64,000 nt of DNA from Novipirellula caenicola (GCF_039545035.1 NZ_BAABRO010000001.1:744001-808000); one strand, 5' to 3'. Counted from the stretch's first letter, positions 36,499-45,979 are shown. Made by a program: numbers and translations. Notes: generated from the sequence alone by a model not told the origin.

Positions 36499-37554
36499 AT
36501 GCTAAAAAAGTTATTCCGCTCACAACTCGGTCCGCTGTTCGCCCTGCTGATCATCGTCCTCTTTTTCTCGTTGGCCGACTACGCATTCAGCGAAGGCTAT
36601 TTTTTCTCGGCACGTAACTTTCGCGTGATCATGAGTTCGGCGTCGCTGATCGCAGTGCCTGCGTTCGGAATGACGATCATCATCATCGCAGGCGGCATCG
36701 ACTTGTCCGCCGGCACGGCATTGACGCTCAGTGGCACCGTATTGGCACTGCTATTGAAAAATTCCTCGGTTGCCGCTGGCGATCCAGGGTTTGCTTGGAC
36801 CATGTGTCTCGCATTGGCCGCGACGGTGTTTACCGGTGCGCTGTGCGGGTTCCTCAACGGCGGTTTGATCAGCGCGACCAAAGTGGTTCCGTTCATTGTC
36901 ACGCTGGGGACGATGACGATCTTTTTGGGGGTCGGCCAAATCATTGCTTCCGAATCGACCGTGTACGCCCCGAAAGAAAACATCCCGGTTTGGCTACGGT
37001 ATCTGTGTTACACCGGATCCAATGGCGAGAACTATTTGATCTCGGGATTACCGATCTCGACCAGCGTGATCATTGCCGCGGTGTTGGCGGTGTTGGTTGA
37101 CCTGTTGATGCGGTTTTCGGTGTTCGGTCGTAATGTGTTTGCGATCGGGTCGAGCGAATCGACGGCTCGCTTGTGCGGGATCAACGTGCCATGGACCGTC
37201 GTCGCGGTCTACACGTTGTCAGGATTTTTCGTCGCCATTGGCGGGCTGCTCTATTTTGCCGATGTCAAAAACGGCAACCCCAGTGACGGCAGTGGCAAAG
37301 AACTCGAGATCATCGCCGCAGTCGTGCTCGGCGGCGGCAGTCTTAGCGGGGGCCGAGGATCGATCTTTGGAACGCTGGTCGGCGCATTGATCATCACGGT
37401 GATCCGCAGCGGGTGTTCGCAATTGTCAATCCCTAATACGTACACGCACATCATCATCGGCGGCATCATTATCGTGGCCGTGATCGTCGACCAACTGCGT
37501 CATGGATCCCCCGAATGGTTTTTCCGAATGTTGCCCAAATCCGAGGATCGGTAA
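36499..37554 (+). CDS. Sugar ABC importer, permease (RbsC type)
   Basis: A 351-residue inner-membrane protein with about eight to ten hydrophobic helices. It carries family marks: GMTIIIIAGGIDLSAGTALTLSG near 55-75, FLNGGLISATKVVPFIVTLG, GINVPWTVVAVYTLSG, and the EAA-like loop IAAVVLGGGSLSGGRGSIFG. It would pair as a homodimer with the double ATPase. No ribokinase or regulator gene is next to this operon, so the sugar is not fixed by context. Confidence 0.92.
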   Translation: MLKKLFRSQLGPLFALLIIVLFFSLADYAFSEGYFFSARNFRVIMSSASLIAVPAFGMTIIIIAGGIDLSAGTALTLSGTVLALLLKNSSVAAGDPGFAWTMCLALAATVFTGALCGFLNGGLISATKVVPFIVTLGTMTIFLGVGQIIASESTVYAPKENIPVWLRYLCYTGSNGENYLISGLPISTSVIIAAVLAVLVDLLMRFSVFGRNVFAIGSSESTARLCGINVPWTVVAVYTLSGFFVAIGGLLYFADVKNGNPSDGSGKELEIIAAVVLGGGSLSGGRGSIFGTLVGALIITVIRSGCSQLSIPNTYTHIIIGGIIIVAVIVDQLRHGSPEWFFRMLPKSEDR

Positions 37555-37639
37555 AATAGAGAAACGCGTCGATGGGTGTACGAGTTTCGCGCGCCCTGAG
37601 TAGGCCGAGAGTATGCCGGATTCTGAGGGAATAGGCCGG

Positions 37640-37816
37640 AGGCCGAAACATGACTTGCCGTTGGCGTGAGCCAACGGTTTAGAGGCGACCTGGCGACGTA
37701 AGGCCGGAGGCCGACACAATGACCGAGAATGTGTCGCCCGCTGGGCTATGTTTACCCGCCTCCACTGATCGGTGGCTCACGCCACCGGCAGAGGGTGTAT
37801 CGGCCTCCGGCCTGTA
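37640..37816. repeat. Cluster of short inverted repeats (GGCCGGAGGCCGA type)
   Basis: AGGCCGGAGGCCGAAACA and AGGCCGGAGGCCGACACA occur as direct copies at 37632 and 37700, with the reverse TCGGCCTCCGGCCT at 37800. Between them are the hairpins CCGTTGGCGTGAGCCAACGG and GGTGGCTCACGCCACC. They lie between the importer operon and the Mla-like operon and may act as a transcript stabiliser or terminator. Confidence 0.7.
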
Positions 37817-37820
37817 GTCA

Positions 37821-39182
37821 ATGCTCCTAAATCAGCAGTCTTCTTCCTTTTCAAAGGCACTATTCAGCTTCGTGAATCGAACCCACAAACGCATCGCCGG
37901 GGTATTGTTTTGGATCGCCATGTCGGTGGTGACGATGGCGGCGATCGCGCGGGTTGATTCGCCCACCGATCCCGACGCGGACCACTCGCATCGCACTCCG
38001 CTTGTTCGTTTCCTGAGCACCCGTCCCACTCGGATCACCGCAATCGACCTTTCGGGCCGATTGCGGCAATACGATCCTGTGTTTCGAATGGATGCGACAG
38101 GCGATTATCGGCAAGTCGGTCATGTGGTCGATCGCACGCCTGATCCCTCGCTTCCCAGCACCGAACCACCAAGCGTTACGATTGCTTGGTACGATTCCGG
38201 ATTGGCCGCGGACGAAGTCCAATGGGTCCAATATCACAACGATGGACGGCTCGAGGATGTTGCCAAATTGATGCTGCCCGAACAAAAACGAGAACGAATT
38301 CGTCAGCAGCTCGCCGAGGCAATACGATTGTACGGAGACGAATTTTCACAGGCCTTCCAACCTTTGGTCCAGCAATCGATTCAACAATCGTTGCCGGTGA
38401 TTGAATCCGAATTGAAACGGTCGATCGCACGTCATCGCGGTGACATCGACGCATTGGCAAAGCGATGGAACGATGAAGTCGTCCGGGAACGCTTGATCCC
38501 GTTGGCGCGGGAAGAGATCATGCCGATCGTCAAGGAACACGGACGTCCGACGGCGGAAAAAATCGGGCAACAGATTTGGGAGCGGGCTTCGCTGTGGCGG
38601 TTTGGATGGCGTGCTGTCTATGATCGCACGCCCCTGCCTGAGCAGAATTTGCTCAATGAAGAATGGCAACGGTTTGTGCAAAAGGACGTCGGCCCCGTCC
38701 TGGAACGAAACATGGATGAAATCGTTGCGACAGTCCAAAAAATCCTTGTGGAAACCGCGGCGAATCCGGTCGTCCGTGGCGAGTTGGCAGATGTCGCCAG
38801 TGACATTGCGCAAGATCCCGAGGCACAGCAGCTCGTCAAAGTCATCCTGCAGGAAACCCTGGTCGAGAACCAACGACTGCGTCAAGTTTGGTCGGATGTG
38901 TGGCAGAGCGAAGAAGCACGTCGTGCGATCGATTTAGCGTCGCGGCGAATGGAACCGGTGCTTCGCAACATTGGCGACGAGCTTTTTGGCACTCAAGACG
39001 AAGGGATCGATCCCGCATTCGCTCTGGTTCTGCGAAATCAAATTTTTGGCAAAGATCGCCGCTGGATCATCGCATCGCCAAGACAAGACGGACGTGGCGA
39101 TTCCGCCGATCGCGTGATCCCGGTTTCGGATCAATGGATGGCGTATCCGATCGTGTATCTCGCGGAAAAGGACGCCCAGTGA
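37821..39182 (+). CDS. Membrane-anchored protein, partner of the MlaFE-like fusion
   Basis: A 453-residue protein with one membrane helix (about residues 26-44, AGVLFWIAMSVVTMAAIA) and a long periplasmic part that is largely helical. The middle has QQLAEAIRLYGDEFSQAFQP, IQQSLPVIESELKRSIARHR and DEIVATVQKILVETAANPVV, suggesting alternating amphipathic or coiled-coil helices. I see no MCE domain such as MlaD's, and do not recognise the family. Its stop overlaps the next gene's GTG by 4 bp (GTGA), so the two are translationally coupled. I infer a lipid-channel or bridging partner that replaces MlaD. Start is ATG 37821. Confidence 0.7.
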   Translation: MLLNQQSSSFSKALFSFVNRTHKRIAGVLFWIAMSVVTMAAIARVDSPTDPDADHSHRTPLVRFLSTRPTRITAIDLSGRLRQYDPVFRMDATGDYRQVGHVVDRTPDPSLPSTEPPSVTIAWYDSGLAADEVQWVQYHNDGRLEDVAKLMLPEQKRERIRQQLAEAIRLYGDEFSQAFQPLVQQSIQQSLPVIESELKRSIARHRGDIDALAKRWNDEVVRERLIPLAREEIMPIVKEHGRPTAEKIGQQIWERASLWRFGWRAVYDRTPLPEQNLLNEEWQRFVQKDVGPVLERNMDEIVATVQKILVETAANPVVRGELADVASDIAQDPEAQQLVKVILQETLVENQRLRQVWSDVWQSEEARRAIDLASRRMEPVLRNIGDELFGTQDEGIDPAFALVLRNQIFGKDRRWIIASPRQDGRGDSADRVIPVSDQWMAYPIVYLAEKDAQ

Positions 39183-40801
39183 GTCTCGATAAAGAATGGG
39201 ATGCCTCTGCGGTAGCCGGCGAAGGGTTGCCGCTGCGGTTGATCGATCTGCAGATTCAAGTCGCCGATCGTGTGTTGATTCGCGATACCTCGCTAACGAT
39301 TCCAGCAGGCAAAATCACGGTGATCGTGGGGGCCAGCGGTGCGGGGAAATCGGTTTTGCTGCGAACGTTGGCTGGATTGCTGCGTCGCGATGACGAGGCG
39401 ATTTCGTGGCAGGGCAGCATCGTGATCGGCCATGATGATCCGATGCAAAATCGCCGCAATGGCTTGTTGACCCGCGTTGGCATCGTGTTTCAACAATTTG
39501 CGTTGTTCGACGAATTGTCGCCGACGGGGAATGTCCAATTTGCCATCGACCACCGCAGCGATCCCTCGGCCCCGCCATCGCAATCGGCCCGCGACTGGGT
39601 CGATGAACTTGGCGTCCCCGCGCACACGTCAGTTTCAGCGTTAAGCGGTGGCCAGAAACAACGTTTGGCGATCGCCCGCACCCTAGCGGCCGCACCGGAC
39701 GTCTTGCTGTACGACGAACCAACCAGCGGGCTTGATTCAGCCAGCGGACGCAAAGTAGCCGAATTGATTCGGCACACGCAAACGATCCACCGTACCACCA
39801 GCATCGTGGTCACGCATGATTATCTAACGCTGCTGCCGATCGCCGACGAAGTGCTGTTGCTCGATTCACAAACCAGTCGCTTGATACGAATCGAGCAAGA
39901 CCAATGGGACCAAATCTCAACGCGGATGCAGCCGGTTGCACTGGCCGACAACACCAGCGACGACGATCCGGCAACGCGAATGTCACGCTACACGAGGCTG
40001 GCTCGGCAACGCGTTGACGATTTTTTTACCGCGACCGGATCGGCAATCTGGACCGCAATGGCGTTGCCGTTCGAGCTGCGTCCCTATTTCCCTCATTTTC
40101 GCTGGGGAATGCGGTTTGTACTGCACTACTTGCGGTTGGTGGGCGGGCCGTCGGCTTGGTTCTATCTGATCTTGGCAGGGATGATCATTGGGTTTACCAG
40201 CACCTATTTCACGTTTGAATTCTTACCCTTTCAAGCCTACACCCAGCCGCTATTGATCGACGAATTACTGGCGTCGATTGGTTTTGCGTTGTACCGCATC
40301 TTGGTCCCGGTACTAGCAACGATTTTGATCGCCGCACGCTGTGGCGCCGCTGTCGCCGCCGATGTCGGTGTGAAACGGTACGGAGGTCAAGTTGATGCGT
40401 TACAGACACTTGGGGTCAAGCCGCGAACGTATTTGCTGCTGCCGATTGTGATCGCGTTTGTGATCGCAACGCCGATGCTGGAATGGATGTCGCTGAGTGC
40501 GGCGAAGCTGATCAGCTTGGTAACGTTTTTGTCGACGCATCCCAACGAGGGCCCTTATTTTTGGCAACAGAATTTTTATCGCAATCTTGCCGCAATCGAC
40601 GGCTCGTTACTGCGTGGATGGCAGTGGGTATTGACCAAGAATCTGATCTGCGGGTTTGGCATCGCCTGTATCGCCTATTACCAGGGTTTGGCCCCCAAGA
40701 AGTCGGCCAATGACGTCAGCGGTGCGATCACGTCGACCGTGCTATGGACGACGCTATACGTGTTGATCGTGCATTTCGTCACGGCATTGATTGAATTTTA
40801 G
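39179..40801 (+). CDS. MlaF-MlaE type ABC ATPase-permease fusion
   Basis: A 540-residue protein. The N-terminal half is an ABC ATPase with Walker A GASGAGKSVLL (51-61), Q-loop VFQQFALFDELSP, LSGGQKQRLAIAR (155-167), Walker B DVLLYDEPTSGLD and switch histidine in VVTHDY (212). After a linker of about 60 residues comes a permease of the MlaE type (about 310-540), with GMIIGFTSTYFTFEFLPFQ, VPVLATILIAARCGAAVAAD, VDALQTLGVKPRTYLLLP. In E. coli, MlaF and MlaE are separate; here one chain holds both. GTG 39179 is the start; an upstream reading to 38888 lies inside the previous gene. Infer trafficking of phospholipid or similar lipid between membranes. Confidence 0.86.
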   Translation: MSLDKEWDASAVAGEGLPLRLIDLQIQVADRVLIRDTSLTIPAGKITVIVGASGAGKSVLLRTLAGLLRRDDEAISWQGSIVIGHDDPMQNRRNGLLTRVGIVFQQFALFDELSPTGNVQFAIDHRSDPSAPPSQSARDWVDELGVPAHTSVSALSGGQKQRLAIARTLAAAPDVLLYDEPTSGLDSASGRKVAELIRHTQTIHRTTSIVVTHDYLTLLPIADEVLLLDSQTSRLIRIEQDQWDQISTRMQPVALADNTSDDDPATRMSRYTRLARQRVDDFFTATGSAIWTAMALPFELRPYFPHFRWGMRFVLHYLRLVGGPSAWFYLILAGMIIGFTSTYFTFEFLPFQAYTQPLLIDELLASIGFALYRILVPVLATILIAARCGAAVAADVGVKRYGGQVDALQTLGVKPRTYLLLPIVIAFVIATPMLEWMSLSAAKLISLVTFLSTHPNEGPYFWQQNFYRNLAAIDGSLLRGWQWVLTKNLICGFGIACIAYYQGLAPKKSANDVSGAITSTVLWTTLYVLIVHFVTALIEF

Positions 40802-40843
40802 GGACATTTCCCGAGGCTCGGAGTTTCGACTACAATTCGCAAC

Positions 40844-41590
40844 ATGAAAAACACACAACGCCACGCGCTATCGGTTTCGATGATCCTAGCCTCGCTTTCC
40901 GTTTTCAACGGATGCACTCCGCCGACGGACACGGTTGAACCGGCCGCCAAGACGGAAACCGCGGCCACCGGTGAATCCAGCACCCATGACTCGAGTGCCG
41001 CGAAATCAAAAGCCGCCCCATTACCGGTCCATCAACCCAAGTTCAGCGACGACGCGTACTTGATGGCAGCGCTGGACGGGAACATGCAAGTGATCGAGAT
41101 GGCGATCAAGTCCGGTACCGAAATCGGTGTCAAAAATGAACGAGGTCACAACGCGTTGCATCTAGCTGCCTACAACGGGCATGACGAAGTGGTGAAGTTT
41201 CTGTTGCGAAACAAGTTCGACATCAACGAGCGAGATTCGGAAGGCAAATCCGCGCTGATCCATGCTGCCTCGGGCGACTTTCCCAAAACGGTCGAGTTGC
41301 TGATCGACAACGGAGCGGATGTGAATTTGAAGGATGAAACCGAAGGCTTTACCGCGCTGATGATGGCGGCAGCCGAGGGCCAGATGAAAGTCGTCGAGGT
41401 GCTATTGGAACATGGCGCCGACAAGACGATGAAGGATGTCGACGGCGACACCGCCGAAGTCTTTGCCCGCAACAATAAACACTTTGAGATTGCGGATCTG
41501 TTGGCGGACAAAGACCAAGAAGCGACGGAAAAAGAAACGACGGACAGCGACGTAGTGGACGAAGTAAAGGGATCCAAGGAATCCGAGTAG
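40844..41590 (+). CDS. Ankyrin-repeat lipoprotein
   Basis: A 248-residue protein with a lipoprotein signal, MILASLSVFNGC (the cysteine at residue 24). A Ser/Thr/Ala/Lys-rich linker runs to about 65, then about five ankyrin repeats (about 68-215): DAYLMAALDGNMQVIEMAIKSG, GHNALHLAAYNGHDEVVKFLL, GKSALIHAASGDFPKTVELL, GFTALMMAAAEGQMKVVEVL. An acidic tail (EATEKETTDSDVVDE) ends it. Ankyrin lipoproteins in the periplasm or on the outer face usually bind other proteins. It starts 42 bp after the MlaFE-like gene on the same strand and may be part of that operon. Confidence 0.85.
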   Translation: MKNTQRHALSVSMILASLSVFNGCTPPTDTVEPAAKTETAATGESSTHDSSAAKSKAAPLPVHQPKFSDDAYLMAALDGNMQVIEMAIKSGTEIGVKNERGHNALHLAAYNGHDEVVKFLLRNKFDINERDSEGKSALIHAASGDFPKTVELLIDNGADVNLKDETEGFTALMMAAAEGQMKVVEVLLEHGADKTMKDVDGDTAEVFARNNKHFEIADLLADKDQEATEKETTDSDVVDEVKGSKESE

Positions 41591-41597
41591 GGGCGGA

Positions 41598-41618
41598 CGA
41601 AACTCTTGGCGAGTTTCG
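41598..41618. terminator. Hairpin between convergent ankyrin and HtrA genes
   Basis: CGAAACTC and GAGTTTCG form an 8-bp stem around TTGGC. It contains the same CGAAACTCTTG-CGAG motif found in the 95-bp array units. It lacks a T-run, so its use as a terminator is a guess. Confidence 0.4.
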
Positions 41619-41634
41619 CTACTCGGCTTCTTCG

Positions 41635-42861
41635 CTACTCGGCTTCTTCGTTCTCAGCTTCTTGGTCCTTGTCGTCTTCGTTCTTTTTATCTTCGCTCTT
41701 CTGTAACGTCGGGTCCTCGACCGAGGCAAGTTCGACTTGTAGCGTCATTTCTTTACCTGCTCGATAGATTTTGACTTCCTGCATCGAACCGATCGGTTTG
41801 CGTTCGATGACCTCTTGCAAGCTGCTCGGTTTGTCGACGCGTTCGCCAGCAAATTCGAGGATCACGTCCAGCGGTTTTAATCCGGCGTGTTCGCCAGCCG
41901 ACCCCGAGATCACTTGATAAACCAGCACGCCCAATCCCACCGGCAAATTGACTTTCTTAGCCACCTTGGGATTCAGTTCGGCTAACTGAATCCCCAACGC
42001 GGCGCGACGAACATGTCCATGAGCCGCCAATTCATCGGCGATCCATTTCGCTTGATTAATCGGAATGGCGAATCCGATGCCTTGATAGCCCCCGTTACGA
42101 GTGGCGATGGCGGTGCTAATCGCGATCATCTTTCCATCCAAATCGATCAGCGGTCCACCCGAGTTGCCGGGGTTGATTGCCGCATCGGTTTGCAACAGCC
42201 GACCGCGGCGAATCCGCTTGAGCGTTCGATTTTTTGCGCTAATGATTCCGGCGCTGACGGTCGCTTCCAACCGAAACGGGCTGCCGATCGCAAGCACCCA
42301 GTCGCCGATATCCATCAGATCCGAATCACCCAACGTGGCGACATCAAACGGCTCCTCACGTTCAATCCGCACAATGGCCACATCGCTATCGGGATCGCCA
42401 TGCACCTCGACAGCCTCGATCTCCGTTTCATCCGCGAGTTGCACCACCACCTTTCTCGCCCCGGTGATGACGTGATTGTTGGTGATGATCAATCCGGTTT
42501 CACTGAGAATCACTCCAGAACCCAAACCGGTCAACGGAATGGCGTCGCCATTGACGCTTTCCTTTTGCGGCGGGGTGGGGCCCGGACGTTCGGTGTCGGT
42601 TTCTTCCTCGGCCGCTTCGACGTTTTGTCCATAGGCAAACACGGTGACGACCGAGGGTGTCGCTCGCCGCGCGGCAACGCGAAACGCCTTGGACAACGCT
42701 CTTGGTCCCGCTTGGATCTCGCTGCTCGATTCCGTGTTCTCGGTCCCCGCAGTCGTGTCGGCAGTCGCGTCGTCGGCTGGCACTGGGGTTGCTAGTAATG
42801 GGGTTGCTAGTAATACGAACATCCAGCCAAGAAAGACAAGGGAGGCAAGTCGATATTTCAT
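41635..42861 (-). CDS. Periplasmic HtrA/DegP-type serine protease
   Basis: A 408-residue protein. Signal peptide (MKYRLASLVFLGWMFVLLATPLLA, written here as residues 1-10 and 11-24). Trypsin-like domain: histidine H130 in LIITNNHVI, aspartate D160 in DPDSDVAIVR, and serine S234 in AINPGNSGGPL. A PDZ domain runs from about 285 to 375 (LGVLVYQVISGSAGEHAGLK). The C-terminal tail is highly charged (EDKKNEDDKDQEAENEEAE). Protein quality control in the periplasm is the usual role. It has one PDZ domain, so it is nearer DegS/HtrA than DegP. It is convergent with the ankyrin gene. Confidence 0.9.
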   Translation of the reverse strand: MKYRLASLVFLGWMFVLLATPLLATPVPADDATADTTAGTENTESSSEIQAGPRALSKAFRVAARRATPSVVTVFAYGQNVEAAEEETDTERPGPTPPQKESVNGDAIPLTGLGSGVILSETGLIITNNHVITGARKVVVQLADETEIEAVEVHGDPDSDVAIVRIEREEPFDVATLGDSDLMDIGDWVLAIGSPFRLEATVSAGIISAKNRTLKRIRRGRLLQTDAAINPGNSGGPLIDLDGKMIAISTAIATRNGGYQGIGFAIPINQAKWIADELAAHGHVRRAALGIQLAELNPKVAKKVNLPVGLGVLVYQVISGSAGEHAGLKPLDVILEFAGERVDKPSSLQEVIERKPIGSMQEVKIYRAGKEMTLQVELASVEDPTLQKSEDKKNEDDKDQEAENEEAE

Positions 42862-43270
42862 CGCGTTTCTTTTTAACTTTTGTGAGGTAAAATCGGACTT
42901 GTGTGAGGTGTAGCGGTGCGGCGTAAGCCGCCTAGTTTAAATCGAATGTTTTTAATCGCTGCAACCGGGCGGCTTGCGACGCACCGCTAGTAAAGTAGTT
43001 GGCATTGGGCGCTAGATCAGGGCCAGCCCATTTCGTTGAAAACTTGCCCGCGGCTAACGCCGTCGGCTCACATCATTTTGCCTTGCTTCGATCGTAAAAA
43101 CGAGAGTGGCAACCCCACTGTGCGGGTGCCAAACCGTTCTCCGTTGATCAATTGCCTTTGCAGACGATACGCGGATCGAAACGCAGCCGCCAGTATGCTA
43201 CACCCGCTGGATTGTCTATCGTCACTATAGCGGTTTGCAATCTTTTTCGTCACCAACAAGGTTTTTGGCA
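42862..43270. other. Spacer with hairpin repeat and no gene
   Basis: Contains dispersed hairpin repeat copy 3 (42912-42988). The promoters of the divergent HtrA and nucleoside-phosphorylase genes should be here. The short frames at 43036-43230 and 43152-43343 lack gene-like features. Confidence 0.55.
42912..42988. repeat. Dispersed hairpin repeat, copy 3 (complete)
   Basis: Left arm AGCGGTGCGGCGTAAGCCGCC and right arm GGCGGCTTGCGACGCACCGCT pair at 19 of 21 positions. Between them lies TAAATCGAATGTTTTTAATC and GCTGCAACCG. It is the most intact of the three copies, and shows that the family is a palindrome. Confidence 0.85.
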
Positions 43271-44551
43271 ATGCTACCTGCAACCCTATTGGCAAAAAAA
43301 CGTGACGGTCAAACGCTCAGCGATGCTGAAATCCACTTTCTGATCGACGGATTTTGCAGCGGCAAGGTGGCCGATTACCAAATGGCCGCACTCGCGATGG
43401 CGATCTGTATCAACGGCATGCAGCCGGCGGAGATCAGTGCTTTGACGGGTGCGATGGTCCGCAGCGGTGACAAGTTGCCTCGATGCAGCGACCGGCCACG
43501 CGTCGACAAACACAGCACCGGCGGGCTGGGTGACAAAGTTTCGCTGATCCTAGCCCCGCTGCTAGCCACCTGTGACGTCGACGTGCCGATGATCAGCGGA
43601 CGCGGGCTTGGATTGACCGGAGGCACGTTGGATAAGTTGGAATCGATTCAAGGGTTCCGAACTCAGTTGAGCATGGAGGAATCGACCAAGATTCTGCGAA
43701 AGACGGGTGTGTTCATCATCGGTGCGGGCCCGGAAATCGCCCCCGCCGATCAACGTCTGTACGCCCTTCGTGATGTCACCGGGACGGTCGAATCGATCGC
43801 ATTGATCACGGCCAGCATTCTCAGTAAAAAACTTGCCGCACGACTGGATGCCTTGGTCATGGATGTCAAAGTCGGTGCGGGCGGATTCATGAAGACGCTC
43901 GATCAAGCACGCCAGTTGGCTCAGTCGCTGATTCGTGTCGGCGCCCAGTCCGATTTGCCGATCACGGCAATCCTTTCCGATATGAACCAACCACTCGGTG
44001 CGGCGATTGGCAATGCGATCGAAGTCAACGAAGCGGTGGATGTGCTGCAAGGCATCGGGCCACCAGAAGTCCGCGAGTTGACGATCCAGCTTGCGGCGAA
44101 CGCGTTGGTCGCTTGCCACGATGACCTGTCGCGTGACGACGCGGTTGCAAAATTGACGAAACATCTCGATTCCGGGATTGCGATGGAGCGTTTTGAACAG
44201 ATGGTGATTGCGCAGGGCGGACGCCCCGATTTCCCTCGGCCAATCGGCAGCGAGTTGATGATCGAATGCCCCGTTGATGGCTGGGTTGAAAAGATCGACT
44301 GCGAATTGCTTGGACAAATCGTCATTGAACTCGGCGGCGGTCGCCAACAGAAACAAGACCGCATCGATCCGAGCGTGGGGCTGCAAGTGCATTGCCGGGT
44401 AGGGCAACGTGTCCGCCGAGGAACGCCAATCCTAAGCCTGCACTGCGATAAACGTCAGCATGACGAGTACCGCGGCCCATTGGAGAAGGCGGTGATCATT
44501 TCGGATCAAAGCGTCAGAAGCGTCCCGCTGATCATCGAGCAGCTTTCGTGA
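43271..44551 (+). CDS. Pyrimidine-nucleoside (thymidine) phosphorylase
   Basis: A 426-residue cytosolic enzyme that splits thymidine, deoxyuridine or uridine with phosphate into base and (deoxy)ribose 1-phosphate. The family signature SGRGLGLTGGTLDKLE is present without change at about 105-120. KHSTGGLGDKVS (phosphate loop) precedes it, and VMDVKVGAGGFMKT follows. The length fits DeoA/Pdp (about 440). Pdp and DeoA cannot be told apart by eye, so I leave the symbol empty. ATG 43271 is chosen over an ATG at 43235 that lacks family similarity. Confidence 0.9.
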   Translation: MLPATLLAKKRDGQTLSDAEIHFLIDGFCSGKVADYQMAALAMAICINGMQPAEISALTGAMVRSGDKLPRCSDRPRVDKHSTGGLGDKVSLILAPLLATCDVDVPMISGRGLGLTGGTLDKLESIQGFRTQLSMEESTKILRKTGVFIIGAGPEIAPADQRLYALRDVTGTVESIALITASILSKKLAARLDALVMDVKVGAGGFMKTLDQARQLAQSLIRVGAQSDLPITAILSDMNQPLGAAIGNAIEVNEAVDVLQGIGPPEVRELTIQLAANALVACHDDLSRDDAVAKLTKHLDSGIAMERFEQMVIAQGGRPDFPRPIGSELMIECPVDGWVEKIDCELLGQIVIELGGGRQQKQDRIDPSVGLQVHCRVGQRVRRGTPILSLHCDKRQHDEYRGPLEKAVIISDQSVRSVPLIIEQLS

Positions 44552-44664
44552 GTGCCCACTCAGTGACTCCGCTCGACGACGCCTCGCATTGACTCCACCG
44601 CGACGCCCTCGACTCGCGTCGCGGTGCGTGGCCGACAATCCGAACGAAAGAAAACGCAAACAAG

Positions 44665-44716
44665 AAAAAAGGGGACGTTCACCGAAAAGAAATTCTTCTC
44701 TTCGACGACCGTCCCC
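44665..44716 (-). terminator. Terminator of the minus-strand DUF1559 gene
   Basis: On the minus strand GGGGACG (44716-44710) pairs with CGTCCCC (44677-44671), with an inner hairpin (CGAAGAGAAG/CTTTTCG) between. Six T follow (complement of the A-run 44665-44670). It lies 60 bp after the stop codon. Confidence 0.75.
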
Positions 44717-44776
44717 ATTGCATGTTTTCGTCGCTGGACCGTGCGATGCGCGAAGGTCCAGCGAAGGAATGCTCGC

Positions 44777-45979
44777 TTAGAAGTCGCTACTGATCACTTC
44801 TTTGCTGGCACGTGTTCCGAGCGATCCCCACAAACCATACGGGCTTTGTTGGCCAGGAGCCGCTTTGCCACTGCCTCCCAAACGAACCATGGCTCCGCCG
44901 CCGCCAGTATTGCGACTGCTGCCCGCTTCGATCGAATCGGTGATGAACTTGACCGCTCCGTCGCCCATCAGAATGTGGCAACCCCCTTGGTGACGGCTGC
45001 TTGGCGTGGCAACCATCTCCTTGAAGTGATTCTCGGCCGCAGGCAACGTCGTGCCGAAAGTAGCCTGTGTCGGAGCAGGCAAGTCGCCACGACAAATCTC
45101 TTGGTTCGGTGGCAGGATCGTGGTGAATCCGGTGAACAGCGGTCCAAAGTCCGCCCAGCGATAGCCACGTGCCAATCCGTTTGCCGTTGGTGGCGAATCC
45201 CAAAAACGAGGACGGGTTGCCGAAACCAATGGCAGACAACTGCTCGGGTTATTGTACAGATCGGTTCCCGCAACTTCCTTGGCCTGTGTCGAGACGCTTC
45301 CGTCCCCCAAGTCCGTCATGATTTCGCCGACGACGATGGTGTTCGCCAAACCGTCTAGAATGTCGCGGAACCGAGCGGTTTGGTGAGCGACAAACGCACC
45401 ACGACATGAAGCCCGTGCCTCTTGGGCAAAGTTCGAGTTGGAAACCCCATTTTCGTTGACGGGACCGAACGACATCATTACCGCTGAATCACCGAGACAG
45501 GCGGCAATGTTTGTTCGCCCCTTCGCCGGCAATCCCTGGCCTGGATCGCTTGGACAACGCAGCGCCGGAATATCGGTGTCCCAGGGACCGTAAGTCGTGT
45601 TCGGCGTTGGCCCCATCGCATTGAAAGAACCTTGCGGGTTGCTGATCTGCTCCCACAACGCTTGTTGTTCGAAGAACGGCAACAGCCCGACTAGAAAGCT
45701 CAAACGCGTGTTGTTTCGCACATTCGAGTTGTTCCAAACCTGCTGACCGCCCCCGGTGCCTGTGCCTGAACCGTGTGTTGGAATTTGGTTATAGGCAGCG
45801 TGATAGTTGTGAATCGCCAACCCAATTTGTTTGAAATTATTGCTACATGACATCCGCCGTGCGGCTTCACGGGCCGCTTGGACTGCCGGTAAAAGCAAAC
45901 CGACAAGCACGCCGATAATCGCGATCACGACGAGCAGTTCGACCAACGTGAACCCTCGCTTGACTGACAACTTGTTCAT
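44777..45979 (-). CDS. DUF1559 pilin-like secreted protein
   Basis: A 400-residue second copy of the family found at 11781. Prepilin-type signal GFTLVELLVVIAIIGVLVG (residues 9-27), then LLPAVQAAREAARRMSCSNN. The C-terminal family mark is SRHQGGCHILMGDGAVKF. Surface or periplasmic pseudopilin-type protein of unknown role. ATG 45979 has GAGAGGG upstream. Monocistronic, with a terminator at its end. Confidence 0.87.
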   Translation of the reverse strand: MNKLSVKRGFTLVELLVVIAIIGVLVGLLLPAVQAAREAARRMSCSNNFKQIGLAIHNYHAAYNQIPTHGSGTGTGGGQQVWNNSNVRNNTRLSFLVGLLPFFEQQALWEQISNPQGSFNAMGPTPNTTYGPWDTDIPALRCPSDPGQGLPAKGRTNIAACLGDSAVMMSFGPVNENGVSNSNFAQEARASCRGAFVAHQTARFRDILDGLANTIVVGEIMTDLGDGSVSTQAKEVAGTDLYNNPSSCLPLVSATRPRFWDSPPTANGLARGYRWADFGPLFTGFTTILPPNQEICRGDLPAPTQATFGTTLPAAENHFKEMVATPSSRHQGGCHILMGDGAVKFITDSIEAGSSRNTGGGGAMVRLGGSGKAAPGQQSPYGLWGSLGTRASKEVISSDF

